A DNA stretch of 24,706 nt from DALYJJ01 sp031969915. Its GTDB lineage: Bacteria > Acidobacteriota > Terriglobia > Bryobacterales > Bryobacteraceae. The translations under genes and the position numbers were made by a program. The notes beneath the pieces are model-generated. The model was not told the origin of the DNA. It ran no database searches and was given only the letters and a program-made list of their open reading frames with translations. The stretch covers positions 1 through 24,706 of the forward strand of contig DALYJJ010000097.1 of NCBI GenBank assembly GCA_031969915.1, in the 5' to 3' direction. Each line of letters opens with the position of its first letter. The first letter of the stretch is position 1. Shown piece by piece: positions 1 through 6,708 of the stretch.

Positions 1-321
1 GCGGTAGATGGTGTTGTCCAGGCGGCGTTCCAGGTGGTTGAGCAGAGTCTCGCCCGTGACGCCTTTGAGTTTGGCGGCTTTTTCGAACAGGTTGCGAAAC
101 TGGGTTTCGAGCAGGCCGTAGTAACGGCGGGTCTTCTGCTTCTCGCGAAGCTGGAGGCCGTAACCGACGATCTTGGGTTTGCGGTCCTTGCCGTGCTGGC
201 CAGGGGGGAAGTTCCGCTTCTCAATGGCGCACTTCTCCGAGTGGCAGCGCTCGCCTTTCAGGAAGAGCTTCATGGCCTCGCGCCGGCAGAGCCGGCAGAC
301 AGGCCCGATATAACGTGCCAA
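1..321 (-). CDS. rpsD: 30S ribosomal protein S4, N-terminal 107 residues (cut by window start)
   Basis: S4 is a primary 16S rRNA binder that nucleates assembly of the 30S body and, in many bacteria, represses its own operon. The reading frame begins with a TTG codon at 321-319 giving (M)ARYIGPVCRLCRRE, the family's exact N-terminus. An AGGAGG Shine-Dalgarno (330-335) lies eight bases upstream, so the TTG start is well supported and no ATG fits. Cys9, Cys12, Cys26 and Cys31 form the zinc-binding variant of the S4 N-terminal domain. The segment NHLERRLDN near the end marks the start of the S4 RNA-binding domain. The gene follows rpsK after 118 bases, an unusually wide gap for this cluster. The remaining half lies outside the window, where rpoA and rplQ would be expected. 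Confidence 0.97.
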   Translation of the reverse strand, partial: MARYIGPVCRLCRREAMKLFLKGERCHSEKCAIEKRNFPPGQHGKDRKPKIVGYGLQLREKQKTRRYYGLLETQFRNLFEKAAKLKGVTGETLLNHLERRLDNTIYR

Positions 322-329
322 GTGGTGAT

Positions 330-335
330 CCTCCT
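330..335 (-). promoter_or_regulatory. Shine-Dalgarno sequence of rpsD
   Basis: Minus-strand AGGAGG, a full match to the anti-Shine-Dalgarno core, lies eight bases before the TTG codon. It fixes the non-ATG start of S4. Confidence 0.85.
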
Positions 336-343
336 ACCTTTGT

Positions 344-357
344 GCTGCTTTCGCAGC
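344..357 (-). other. Small GNRA-capped hairpin in the rpsK-rpsD gap
   Basis: On the minus strand the sequence reads GCTGC-GAAA-GCAGC: a five-base-pair stem closed by a GAAA tetraloop, ending eight bases before the rpsD Shine-Dalgarno. The position would suit translational control of rpsD (S4 is a known autoregulator in other bacteria) or mRNA processing. No function is shown by the sequence itself. The rest of the 118-base gap (322-439) holds nothing I recognise. Confidence 0.4.
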
Positions 358-439
358 GAGGTGCAGTTTACGGCGGCCCGGGACGGGAATCGCGCCTTCG
401 TCCTGCTTACAGCCGCGGGCGGGTAGCCACGCGGAAAAA

Positions 440-850
440 TCAGACGCGACGTTTCTTGGGTGGGCGGCACCCGTTGTGCGGAATCGGCGTGGTGTCCTTG
501 ATCACGCGAACTTCGATGCCGACAGTGGAGAGCGCGCGAATCGCCGATTCGCGGCCCGCGCCGGGGCCGCTCACATGCACTTCCACCGTACGCAGGCCGG
601 ACTCCTTGGCCTTGTTGGCGGCGGTAAGGGAGGCCTGCTGGGCGGCGAACGGCGTGCCCTTCCGGGAGCCGCGGAAGCCGAGCGAACCGGCGCTCGACCA
701 GGCCAGCACGTTGCCCACGGTGTCGGTGAAGGTAACGATGGTGTTGTTGAACGTAGCCTGGATGTGGACCAGGCCCACGGGAACGTTCTTCTTTTCGCGT
801 TTCTTGAACGTCTTCTTCTTGCTTGCGGTCTTTGCCGGTGCTTTCGCCAT
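440..850 (-). CDS. rpsK: 30S ribosomal protein S11
   Basis: S11 lies on the platform of the 30S subunit and contacts 16S rRNA near the E site and the mRNA exit. The 136-residue product is slightly longer than the usual 128-130 because of a Lys-rich N-terminus (residues 1-22). Family hallmarks are present: VGLVHIQATFNNTIVTFTD, the central GFRGSRKGTPFAAQ, VSGPGAGRESAIRAL and the C-terminal DTTPIPHNGCRPPKKRRV. The last includes the Asn-Gly site that is converted to isoaspartate in some bacteria. The ATG at 850 is preceded by AGGGATCACCACAG. The gene follows rpsM after 18 bases, in the alpha-operon order. Confidence 0.98.
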   Translation of the reverse strand: MAKAPAKTASKKKTFKKREKKNVPVGLVHIQATFNNTIVTFTDTVGNVLAWSSAGSLGFRGSRKGTPFAAQQASLTAANKAKESGLRTVEVHVSGPGAGRESAIRALSTVGIEVRVIKDTTPIPHNGCRPPKKRRV

Positions 851-868
851 CTGTGGTGATCCCTAAAC

Positions 869-1255
869 TTAAGTCTTCGCGCTCGCCTTTTTCTTGTTGG
901 CGACGGTGCCGCGGCGCGGTCCCTTGCGGGTGCGGGCGTTGGTGTGGGTGCGCTGGCCGCGGACCGGAAGGCTGCGGCGGTGGCGGAGGCCACGGTAAGA
1001 GCCCATTTCGATGAGCCGCTTAATGTTGAGCGAGATCTCCTTGCGGAGGTCGCCCTCCACGGAGCCTTCCGCTTCGATGATGGTACGGATCTTATTCACT
1101 TCCTCTTCGCTCAGGTCGGCGACCTTCTTATCGAAATCGACGCCCGCGCGATAGAGGATGGACTTGGACCGGGTGCGGCCGATCCCATAGATGTACGTCA
1201 AGCCGATTTCCGCGCGCTTCTTAGCGGGTAGATCGACGCCGGCAATACGTGCCAT
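869..1255 (-). CDS. rpsM: 30S ribosomal protein S13
   Basis: S13 sits in the head of the 30S subunit. It forms intersubunit bridges with the 50S (B1a/B1b), and its C-terminal tail reaches P-site tRNA. The product has 128 residues, normal for the family. It begins MARIAGVDLPAKKRAEIGLTY, contains the helix-two-turn-helix region with YIYGIGRTRS, and ends in the signature GLRHRRSLPVRGQRTHTNARTRKGPRR followed by a basic tail. AAGGGA lies a few bases before the ATG. It follows rpmJ after 19 bases and precedes rpsK, as in most bacterial alpha operons. Confidence 0.98.
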   Translation of the reverse strand: MARIAGVDLPAKKRAEIGLTYIYGIGRTRSKSILYRAGVDFDKKVADLSEEEVNKIRTIIEAEGSVEGDLRKEISLNIKRLIEMGSYRGLRHRRSLPVRGQRTHTNARTRKGPRRGTVANKKKASAKT

Positions 1256-1274
1256 AGTGTTCCCTTTTCCCTCG

Positions 1275-1388
1275 TTAGCCCTGCCGCTGTTTGTGCTTCG
1301 GATTGGTGCAGATCACGCGCACGGTGCCGTAGCGGTGGATGACCTTGCACTTATCGCACATTTTCTTGACCGATGCCCGAATCTTCAT
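1275..1388 (-). CDS. rpmJ: 50S ribosomal protein L36
   Basis: L36 is the smallest large-subunit protein, a zinc ribbon that binds 23S rRNA near the base of the L7/L12 stalk. The 37-codon frame begins MKIRASVKKMCDKCKVIHRY and ends with TNPKHKQRQG and a TAA stop, exactly the normal length. Cys11, Cys14, Cys27 and His32 are the zinc ligands, so this is the zinc-containing (C+) form. The infA stop codon lies only seven bases before the ATG, and the intervening GAAGG-type sequence can serve as ribosome binding site. Position between infA and rpsM is canonical. Confidence 0.97.
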   Translation of the reverse strand: MKIRASVKKMCDKCKVIHRYGTVRVICTNPKHKQRQG

Positions 1389-1395
1389 GATGCCT

Positions 1396-1653
1396 TCAAT
1401 TCCTCTCGTCCAACAGCCGGACAATCCGGCCACGCCGCCGATCGTGCGGCGACAGCGAAACCAAAACCCGATCCCGCGGGCGGAGGCGAAGGAAATTCGC
1501 CGCCGTTGCCGCCGCCGCGTGCGCCACTACCTGCTCGCGGCTCTCCGCCAACTCGACGCGAACCGCCGCGTTGGGCAACAACTCCAAAACCACCGCCTCC
1601 ACCTCTCGCGGCGCCCGCCGTGACCGGGGTCCGCCAACCGCCGACTCGTCCAT
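1396..1653 (-). CDS. infA: Divergent translation initiation factor IF-1 homologue
   Basis: IF-1 is an OB-fold protein that occupies the 30S A site during initiation. From the ATG at 1653 the product has 85 residues against the usual 71-73, with about ten extra N-terminal residues. The fold is recognisable: REVEAVVLELLPNAAVRVEL (16-35), VVAH (42-45), NFLRLRPRDRVLVSLSPHD (53-71) and RGRIVRLL (74-81). The basic loop that in ordinary IF-1 reads roughly HISGKMRKN is replaced by HAAAATAAN (45-53), while the C-terminus is unusually Arg-rich. The start overlaps the map stop as TGATG, suggesting coupled translation; a GTG one codon earlier is a possible alternative. Family assignment rests on sequence and on its place between map and rpmJ. 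Whether it is the cell's working IF-1 is uncertain. Confidence 0.85.
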   Translation of the reverse strand: MDESAVGGPRSRRAPREVEAVVLELLPNAAVRVELAESREQVVAHAAAATAANFLRLRPRDRVLVSLSPHDRRRGRIVRLLDERN

Positions 1654-2423
1654 CACGGCCGGGTGAGGACCCAAGGTCCATTCGACGTTACCGCGACGAC
1701 GTGCTCGAAGTGGGCCGAATAGGAACCGTCCCTGGCGACCGCGGTCCACTTATCCGGCTTCATCTTGATATCCGCCCTACCGGCGTTGACCATCGGTTCG
1801 ATGGCCAGAACCATACCCTCTTTCAACCGCGGATTCTCATTCCGGCGGTCGATGTAATTGGGCACCTGGGGATCCTCGTGAATCCTGCTGCCGATGCCGT
1901 GTCCGACAAACTCCCGAACAATCGAAAAGCCATTCGCCAGGATGTAGCGTTCAATGGCGCCGCAGACGTCGAAGAGGCGGTTGCCTTCGCGCATCTGACC
2001 GATCGCCAACTCAAGCGACTCCTGGGTCACCTTGAGCAGTTTCTTCACCTGCTCCGGAATCTCACCGACCGGGACCGTGATGGCCGAATCACCGAACCAT
2101 CCATCGAGTTCGGCGCCCGTATCGATGGAAACGATATCGCCCTTCCGCAGGACCCGCTTCTGCGAAGGCATGCCGTGCACGATCTCGTCATTCACCGACG
2201 TGCACAGCACGTAGGGATACTTCTGTCCAACCGCCGGGACGTAATAATCCTTGAATGCCGGGCGGGCCCCGGCATCGCGAATCATCCGTTCCGCCGCCTG
2301 CTCCAGGTCCCAGGTGGTAGCGCCTTCCACCACCAGGGGCTTCAGGCTGTGGAGCACCTGGTGCACCAGCAGGCCGGCCCGCCGCATTTTCTCGAGTTCG
2401 GCGGGGCTCTTTCGAATAATCAT
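1653..2423 (-). CDS. map: Type I methionine aminopeptidase
   Basis: This cytosolic metalloenzyme removes the initiator methionine from nascent proteins. The 256-residue product matches type I enzymes in length. The two-metal site is intact: Asp101 (SIDTGAELDGW), Asp112 (FGDSA), His175 (FVGHGIG), Glu209 (IEPM) and Glu240 (HFEH). His83 in NDEIVHGMP and His182 complete the active site. There is no N-terminal zinc-finger extension. The start codon overlaps the adk stop as ATGA and the stop overlaps the infA start as TGATG, so adk, map and infA look translationally coupled. The adk-map-infA order within the spc block is common in bacteria. Confidence 0.97.
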   Translation of the reverse strand: MIIRKSPAELEKMRRAGLLVHQVLHSLKPLVVEGATTWDLEQAAERMIRDAGARPAFKDYYVPAVGQKYPYVLCTSVNDEIVHGMPSQKRVLRKGDIVSIDTGAELDGWFGDSAITVPVGEIPEQVKKLLKVTQESLELAIGQMREGNRLFDVCGAIERYILANGFSIVREFVGHGIGSRIHEDPQVPNYIDRRNENPRLKEGMVLAIEPMVNAGRADIKMKPDKWTAVARDGSYSAHFEHVVAVTSNGPWVLTRP

Positions 2424-3097
2424 CGTCCGTTACCGATCAAGCCGCAGATCTCTCGCAAGATCGAGGGCGGCGGATCGTCGCTTGCATCCACTTCCAAAAA
2501 CCGAACTCCAGACCCAGCGAAGTAATCCAGCACGGGCCGTGTCAGCCGCTCATACTCCTGCAACCGTTCCCGAATCACGCTTTCGCGGTCGTCCTCGCGA
2601 ACGATCAGGGCGGCGCCATCGCGGTCGCATACGCCAGCCACCTTGGGAGGTTGGGAAGCCAGGCTATAGAGCGTCCCGCAGAGGGGACACTGTCTACGGC
2701 CCGAAAGGCGTGCAACCACTTTATTATAATCCACTTTCAAGTGGACCACCAATTGCCCGAGCCCGTGGGCCTCCAAGAGGGGCGGCAAAGTCCGGGCCTG
2801 CGCGATGGTCCGGGGGTAGCCGTCCAGGATGAGGCCGCCGCGGCAATCGGGGCGCGAGAGGCGCTCATCGACCAGGCGGTTCACCAGTTCATCGGGAACC
2901 AGCCGGCCGGCGCGCATCACAGTGCGCACTTCCAGACCGAGGGCATCGCCGGCCTGAATGTGCTCCCGGAGCATGTCCCCCGTGGAGACATGCGGGACCT
3001 GCAGGCATTCCCGCAGCAACTTGGCCTGGGTGCCTTTCCCCGAACCTGGGGGACCGAAAAGTACCAGCGCGGCGGCGCGGCCGCCTTCCGTTAACAT
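2420..3097 (-). CDS. adk: Adenylate kinase
   Basis: Adenylate kinase interconverts ATP + AMP and 2 ADP in the cytosol. The 225-residue product has the P-loop GPPGSGKGT (15-23), the AMP-binding region STGDMLRE (38-45), and LDGYPRT (91-97). The long-form LID domain carries Cys137, Cys140, Cys157 and Asp160, a zinc-type CxxC...CxxD pattern often seen in non-enteric bacteria. YPRT replaces the more usual FPRT. No clear Shine-Dalgarno precedes the ATG at 3097, but an in-frame TGA directly before it excludes a longer form. The gene follows secY after 42 bases and overlaps map by four bases. Confidence 0.97.
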   Translation of the reverse strand: MLTEGGRAAALVLFGPPGSGKGTQAKLLRECLQVPHVSTGDMLREHIQAGDALGLEVRTVMRAGRLVPDELVNRLVDERLSRPDCRGGLILDGYPRTIAQARTLPPLLEAHGLGQLVVHLKVDYNKVVARLSGRRQCPLCGTLYSLASQPPKVAGVCDRDGAALIVREDDRESVIRERLQEYERLTRPVLDYFAGSGVRFLEVDASDDPPPSILREICGLIGNGR

Positions 3098-3139
3098 TCA
3101 GTTATCAATCCGCGTACGCACCGGGTAAGGATCGCACGC

Positions 3140-4543
3140 CTACATCGAACGCCGGCCACGGATGCGGCCGGCGCGCGGAGTAAAGCCTTCGTAGTGGCGC
3201 ATGATCAATTGCGCCTCCACCTGGTTGACGGTATCCATTGCGACGCCGACCACGATCAGCAGGGATGTGCCGCCAAAGTAGAAATTCACGTTCAGGCCGT
3301 CGAGCAGCCAGCGGGGAAAATAGGTGTCGATCCAGTTCCCAAAAGCGGCCGGCGGCAGGTGCTGCAGCTTGATGCCCGAAATCATGATCTCGGGTAACAG
3401 GCTGAGCAGGGCGAGATAGAGCCCGCCGACCACCGTGATCCGCGTGAGGATCTTATTCATGTAATCGGCGGTGTTCTTACCGGGCCGGATGCCGGGGATG
3501 AAGCCGCCGTACTTACGCATGTTATCCGCCGCTTCGTTCGGGTTGAAGATAATCGAGACGTAGAAGAAGCAGAAGAACACGATGCCCGCAATGTACAAAA
3601 GCACGTACAGCGGCTCGCCGTGACGGATGGCGTTGAGGGTTCCGGAGAAGAACGGGTTGTCGCGCACCCAGGCGATCTGCATCAGGGTCTGCGGGAAGGT
3701 GAGCAGCGACGAGGCGAAGATCACGGGGATCACGCCGCCCGCATTCACCTTCAAGGGGAGGAAGGTTTGCTGGCCGCCCATCATGCGCCGGCCGACCACG
3801 CGCTTGGCGTACTGGACCGGGATGCGGCGCTCGGCGCGCTCAACCAGGACCACGAACGCGATGACGGCGACCATCAACGCGACGAGGACGATCAGGTGGA
3901 GAGCGTGCCACTGGCGGGTGACGAAAACGTTCGTGTAGATCGACTCCATGGCCGACGGAAGGCCGACGACGATGCCGGTGAAAATGATCAGCGACATGCC
4001 GTTGCCGATCCCGCGCTCAGTGATCTGCTCGCCCAGCCACATGATAAACGCGGTGCCCGTGGTGAGGCTGAGGATGGTCATGGCGATGAAGCCGGGACCG
4101 GGATTCAGCACGAAGCCGCCTTCACTGCCCTGGAGTGCAGCCGCGATGAAGAAGCTCTGCATGAAGGCCAGGCCGACGGTGAGGTAGCGGGTCCACTGGG
4201 TGATTTTGCGGCGGCCGAGTTCCCCTTCCTTCTGGAGTTTCTCGAGGGTAGGCACAACAACCGTCAAAAGCTGCAGGACGATCGAAGCCGTGATATAGGG
4301 CATGATGCCCAGGGCGAAGATCGTCAGGCGGCGGAACGTACCACCGGTGAACAGGTCGATGAAGCCGAAGAACGTTCCCTGGTTCTGTTGGAAGAACTGC
4401 TCGAGCTTGATGAAGTCGATGCCGGGCGTCGGGATGTGGCCGCCGAGCCGGTAGACGGCAAGGAGGCCGAGCGTGAACAGGACGCGGTTGCGGAGGTCCG
4501 GCACGCGGAAGACGTTGGCGATGGCTTCGAAGAACTTCTGCAT
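3140..4543 (-). CDS. secY: Protein translocase channel subunit SecY
   Basis: SecY is the ten-helix channel of the Sec translocon in the inner membrane; it exports unfolded proteins and inserts membrane proteins. The 467-residue product shows ALGIMPYITASIVLQLL (77-93), GEQITERGIGNGMSL (171-185), RRIPVQYAKR (239-248), KVNAGGVIPVIFASSLL (265-281) and the C5-loop motif GGFIPGIRPGKNTADY (346-361), with Arg353 at the functionally critical position (Arg357 in E. coli). It is longer than the E. coli protein (443 residues), mainly because of an insertion between helices 9 and 10 (about residues 386-420). It lies between rplO and adk, the standard spc position, so channel supply is tied to ribosome synthesis. 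Confidence 0.98.
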   Translation of the reverse strand: MQKFFEAIANVFRVPDLRNRVLFTLGLLAVYRLGGHIPTPGIDFIKLEQFFQQNQGTFFGFIDLFTGGTFRRLTIFALGIMPYITASIVLQLLTVVVPTLEKLQKEGELGRRKITQWTRYLTVGLAFMQSFFIAAALQGSEGGFVLNPGPGFIAMTILSLTTGTAFIMWLGEQITERGIGNGMSLIIFTGIVVGLPSAMESIYTNVFVTRQWHALHLIVLVALMVAVIAFVVLVERAERRIPVQYAKRVVGRRMMGGQQTFLPLKVNAGGVIPVIFASSLLTFPQTLMQIAWVRDNPFFSGTLNAIRHGEPLYVLLYIAGIVFFCFFYVSIIFNPNEAADNMRKYGGFIPGIRPGKNTADYMNKILTRITVVGGLYLALLSLLPEIMISGIKLQHLPPAAFGNWIDTYFPRWLLDGLNVNFYFGGTSLLIVVGVAMDTVNQVEAQLIMRHYEGFTPRAGRIRGRRSM

Positions 4544-4565
4544 GGGTTCGATCCTCGGTCGGCCG

Positions 4566-5024
4566 TCAGGCCGCCGCCGGGGCGCCGATCACTTCGGCGG
4601 AGCCGCCGGCCTTCTGAATCTTCTCGAGCGCGGCTTTCGAAAACTGGTGCGCCTTGACGGTGATCTTCCGGGTGAGCTCTCCGGCGGCGAGGACCTTGAT
4701 GCCGTCCTCGAGTTTCCGGATCACGCCGAGTTCCATGAGGCGGGCGGGATCGAACGTGTCGCCGTCGAGCTTCTCGAGTGCGCCGACGTTGACCACCGCG
4801 TACTCCTTCTTGAACGGGTAGTTCGAGAAGCCGCGCTTGGGCAGTCGCCGGTGGAGGGGCATCTGACCGCCCTCAAATCCGCGCATCATGCTGTAGCCGG
4901 AGATGGAGCGCTGGCCCTTTGCGCCGCGGCCGGCATACTTTGACCGCCCGGTACCCATGCCCTGGCCGACACGCCGTTTCTTCTTAACCTGGCCCTTCGG
5001 CGGTTTGATGTTACTCAGATCCAT
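4566..5024 (-). CDS. rplO: 50S ribosomal protein L15
   Basis: L15 is a late-assembling 23S rRNA-binding protein of the large subunit with a long extended N-terminus. The 152-residue product begins MDLSNIKPPKGQVKKKRRVG and continues with GQGMGTGRSKYAGRGAKGQ, the Gly/Arg/Lys-rich tail that threads into rRNA. The C-terminal globular part, residues about 70-148, includes VNVGALEKL and ITVKAHQFSKAALEKIQKAGG. GGAG lies six bases before the ATG. Length is slightly above the usual 144-150. It sits between rpmD (13-base gap) and secY (22-base gap). Confidence 0.98.
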   Translation of the reverse strand: MDLSNIKPPKGQVKKKRRVGQGMGTGRSKYAGRGAKGQRSISGYSMMRGFEGGQMPLHRRLPKRGFSNYPFKKEYAVVNVGALEKLDGDTFDPARLMELGVIRKLEDGIKVLAAGELTRKITVKAHQFSKAALEKIQKAGGSAEVIGAPAAA

Positions 5025-5037
5025 AAGTCACTCCGGA

Positions 5038-5229
5038 CTAGTCGACAAGCCGCAACAGGTGCGGCACCTTCAATACCATGCCGCGGAAACCCGGGGTGTC
5101 GGGCTTTTCGACCACGGCGTTGAGCTTCTTAAGCCCCAGGGCCTTGACGATGGCCTTGTGCTTTTCGGGCGTGCAGATCGGGCTGCGGTAGAGCTGGATC
5201 CTGATCTTGGCTTCGGTGGCGGTTGCCAT
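5038..5229 (-). CDS. rpmD: 50S ribosomal protein L30
   Basis: L30 is a small ferredoxin-like-fold protein on the solvent side of the 50S subunit. The 63-residue product (IRIQLYRSPICTPEKHKAIV, then LGLKKLNAVVEKPDTPGFRGMVLKVPHLLRLVD) matches the bacterial form of about 60 residues, including the GxxKLN and P-x-xRGM elements. Its ATG overlaps the rpsE stop as TAATG, implying coupled translation. L30 is missing from some bacteria, so its presence is mildly informative about lineage. Confidence 0.97.
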   Translation of the reverse strand: MATATEAKIRIQLYRSPICTPEKHKAIVKALGLKKLNAVVEKPDTPGFRGMVLKVPHLLRLVD

Positions 5230-5771
5230 TATCCCTGGACCTCCTGCTTGCGCTCATGGCCGACACGCTCGACGGGCAAGCCGCGGATATCGGCCACGGC
5301 GGCCTTGTCGCGCAACTGCATCAGCGCGTCGACGGTCGCCTTCACCACGTTATGCGGGTTGTGCGAGCCGAGCGACTTGGTCAGGACGTTCGGGATGCCG
5401 ACCGATTGAATCACCGCCCGCACCGGGCCGCCGGCGATCACGCCGGTTCCCTGCGGAGCGGGCTTCAGCAGCACTTCCCCCTTGCCGAACCGGCCGAGAA
5501 CGATGTGCGGGATGGTGGTCTCCAAAACGTGCACCTTGCGCAGGTTCTTCTTGGCCGACTCGATGCCCTTCTTGATGGCCGAAGGGACTTCCTTCGCCTT
5601 TCCGGTGCCGTAGCCGACCACCTTGGCGCCGGGATCGCCGACCACCACGAGAGCCGAGAAGCTGAGGTTCTTGCCGCCCTTGACAACCTTGGTAACGCGG
5701 TTGATGGCGACGACCTGCTCCTTGAGGTTGAGGCCGTTTGGATCGATGCGCTTGACGATAGGCGTAGCCAT
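5229..5771 (-). CDS. rpsE: 30S ribosomal protein S5
   Basis: S5 lines the mRNA entry channel of the 30S subunit with S3 and S4 and affects decoding accuracy. The 180-residue product carries the double-stranded-RNA-binding-like N-terminal domain with VVAINRVTKVVKGGKNLSFS (20-39) and VGDPGAKVVGYGTGKAKEVP, and the C-terminal domain with GVIAGGPVRAVIQSVGI and LTKSLGSHNPHNVVKAT. The Gly-rich VKGGKNLSF loop is the region altered in spectinomycin-resistant mutants and looks normal. A GGAG within the end of rplR serves as ribosome binding site; the gap to rplR is three bases. The stop overlaps the rpmD start. Confidence 0.98.
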   Translation of the reverse strand: MATPIVKRIDPNGLNLKEQVVAINRVTKVVKGGKNLSFSALVVVGDPGAKVVGYGTGKAKEVPSAIKKGIESAKKNLRKVHVLETTIPHIVLGRFGKGEVLLKPAPQGTGVIAGGPVRAVIQSVGIPNVLTKSLGSHNPHNVVKATVDALMQLRDKAAVADIRGLPVERVGHERKQEVQG

Positions 5772-5774
5772 GAA

Positions 5775-6134
5775 TTAGAACTCCAATCCCGCTTCGCGAG
5801 CGGCGTCGGCGAGGGCTTTGATACGGCCGTGATACAAATAGCCGCCGCGGTCGAAGACCACCTTCTTGACGCCGGCTTCCAGAGCGCGCTGGGCGACGAG
5901 CTTGCCGATTTCCTTGGCGCCCGCGATGTTGCCGCCGTTGGACGATGCGTTCTTCTCTCCCGACGAGGCAGCGGCGAGGGTGCGCCCCTGGCGGTCGTCG
6001 ATGACCTGTGCGTAGATGTGCTTGATGCTCCGGAAGACAGCAAGCCGGGGACGTTCTGCTTCGCCCTTCACGCGCCGGCGGATGCGCTTGTGGATCCGCA
6101 GCCGGATATCGTTCTTGGATACTTTGCCAACCAT
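5775..6134 (-). CDS. rplR: 50S ribosomal protein L18
   Basis: L18 binds 5S rRNA with L5 and helps attach it to the central protuberance. The 119-residue product starts MVGKVSKNDIRLRIHKRIRRRV and has ERPRLAVFRSIKHIYAQVIDD (26-46), the LVAQRALEAGVKKVVFDRGGYLYHGRIKALADAAREAGLEF C-terminal half, and the expected length. The FDRGGYLYHGRI segment is the family signature. GGAGAAGACAC precedes the ATG. It lies between rplF (18-base gap) and rpsE. Confidence 0.98.
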   Translation of the reverse strand: MVGKVSKNDIRLRIHKRIRRRVKGEAERPRLAVFRSIKHIYAQVIDDRQGRTLAAASSGEKNASSNGGNIAGAKEIGKLVAQRALEAGVKKVVFDRGGYLYHGRIKALADAAREAGLEF

Positions 6135-6152
6135 GTGTCTTCTCCGGCCTCC

Positions 6153-6692
6153 TTACTTCTTGCCGCCCGCGCCGGCCTTGCCGACCTTCTTGCGGAGCAC
6201 TTCGCCCGTGTAGCGGACGCCCTTGTTCTTGTAGGGATCGGGCGGACGAAGGGCGCGCATCTTGGCGGCCACTTCGCCGAGCAACTGCTTATCGCTGCCG
6301 GTCAGGGTGAGGTGCGTGTTCTTTTCGATCTTACATTCCACACCCGCGGGCAACAGAAACTCGATGGTATGTGAGTAGCCGAGGGTAAAGGTGACGATGT
6401 TGCCCTTCACCTCGGCGCGATACCCGATGCCGACGATGTCGAGCTCGCGCGTGAAGCCGCCGGAAACACCCTGGACGGCATTGGCGAGCAGCGCGCGGGT
6501 GAGCCCGTGGAGGGCGGCGAACTGGTCGCCGTCCCGCTTCACTTCGAGCGTACCGCTCGACTGCTCGATGCGGACGCCGGACGGAACCGGGACGGTCTGC
6601 TTGCCCTTCGGACCTTCGACCAACAATGTTTCGCCGATTTTGATCTTGACGCTGGCGGGCAGCGGGATCGGCTTCTTGCCTACTCTCGACAT
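6153..6692 (-). CDS. rplF: 50S ribosomal protein L6
   Basis: L6 is a two-domain protein near the sarcin-ricin loop and the GTPase-factor binding site of the 50S subunit. The 179-residue product begins MSRVGKKPIPLPASVKIKIG, has the duplicated fold with GFTRELDIVGIGYRAEVKGN (80-99) and LTLTGSDKQLLGEVAAKMRALRPPDPYKNKGVRYTGEVLRKKVGK near the end, including the PPDPYKGKG(VI)RY signature in the variant form PDPYKNKGVRY. The length is normal. GGAGAATCACAA precedes the ATG. It follows rpsH after 16 bases. Confidence 0.98.
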   Translation of the reverse strand: MSRVGKKPIPLPASVKIKIGETLLVEGPKGKQTVPVPSGVRIEQSSGTLEVKRDGDQFAALHGLTRALLANAVQGVSGGFTRELDIVGIGYRAEVKGNIVTFTLGYSHTIEFLLPAGVECKIEKNTHLTLTGSDKQLLGEVAAKMRALRPPDPYKNKGVRYTGEVLRKKVGKAGAGGKK

Positions 6693-6708
6693 TTGTGATT
6701 CTCCGGCC

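Noticed and set aside
1385..1681. Alternative 98-codon minus-strand frame across infA
   Set aside because: Gly/Arg-rich low-complexity product without homology; the infA frame carries the IF-1 signature.
3620..4657. Plus-strand open frames antisense to secY and rplO
   Set aside because: No ribosome binding site or recognisable motif; the opposite strand encodes an undoubted SecY.
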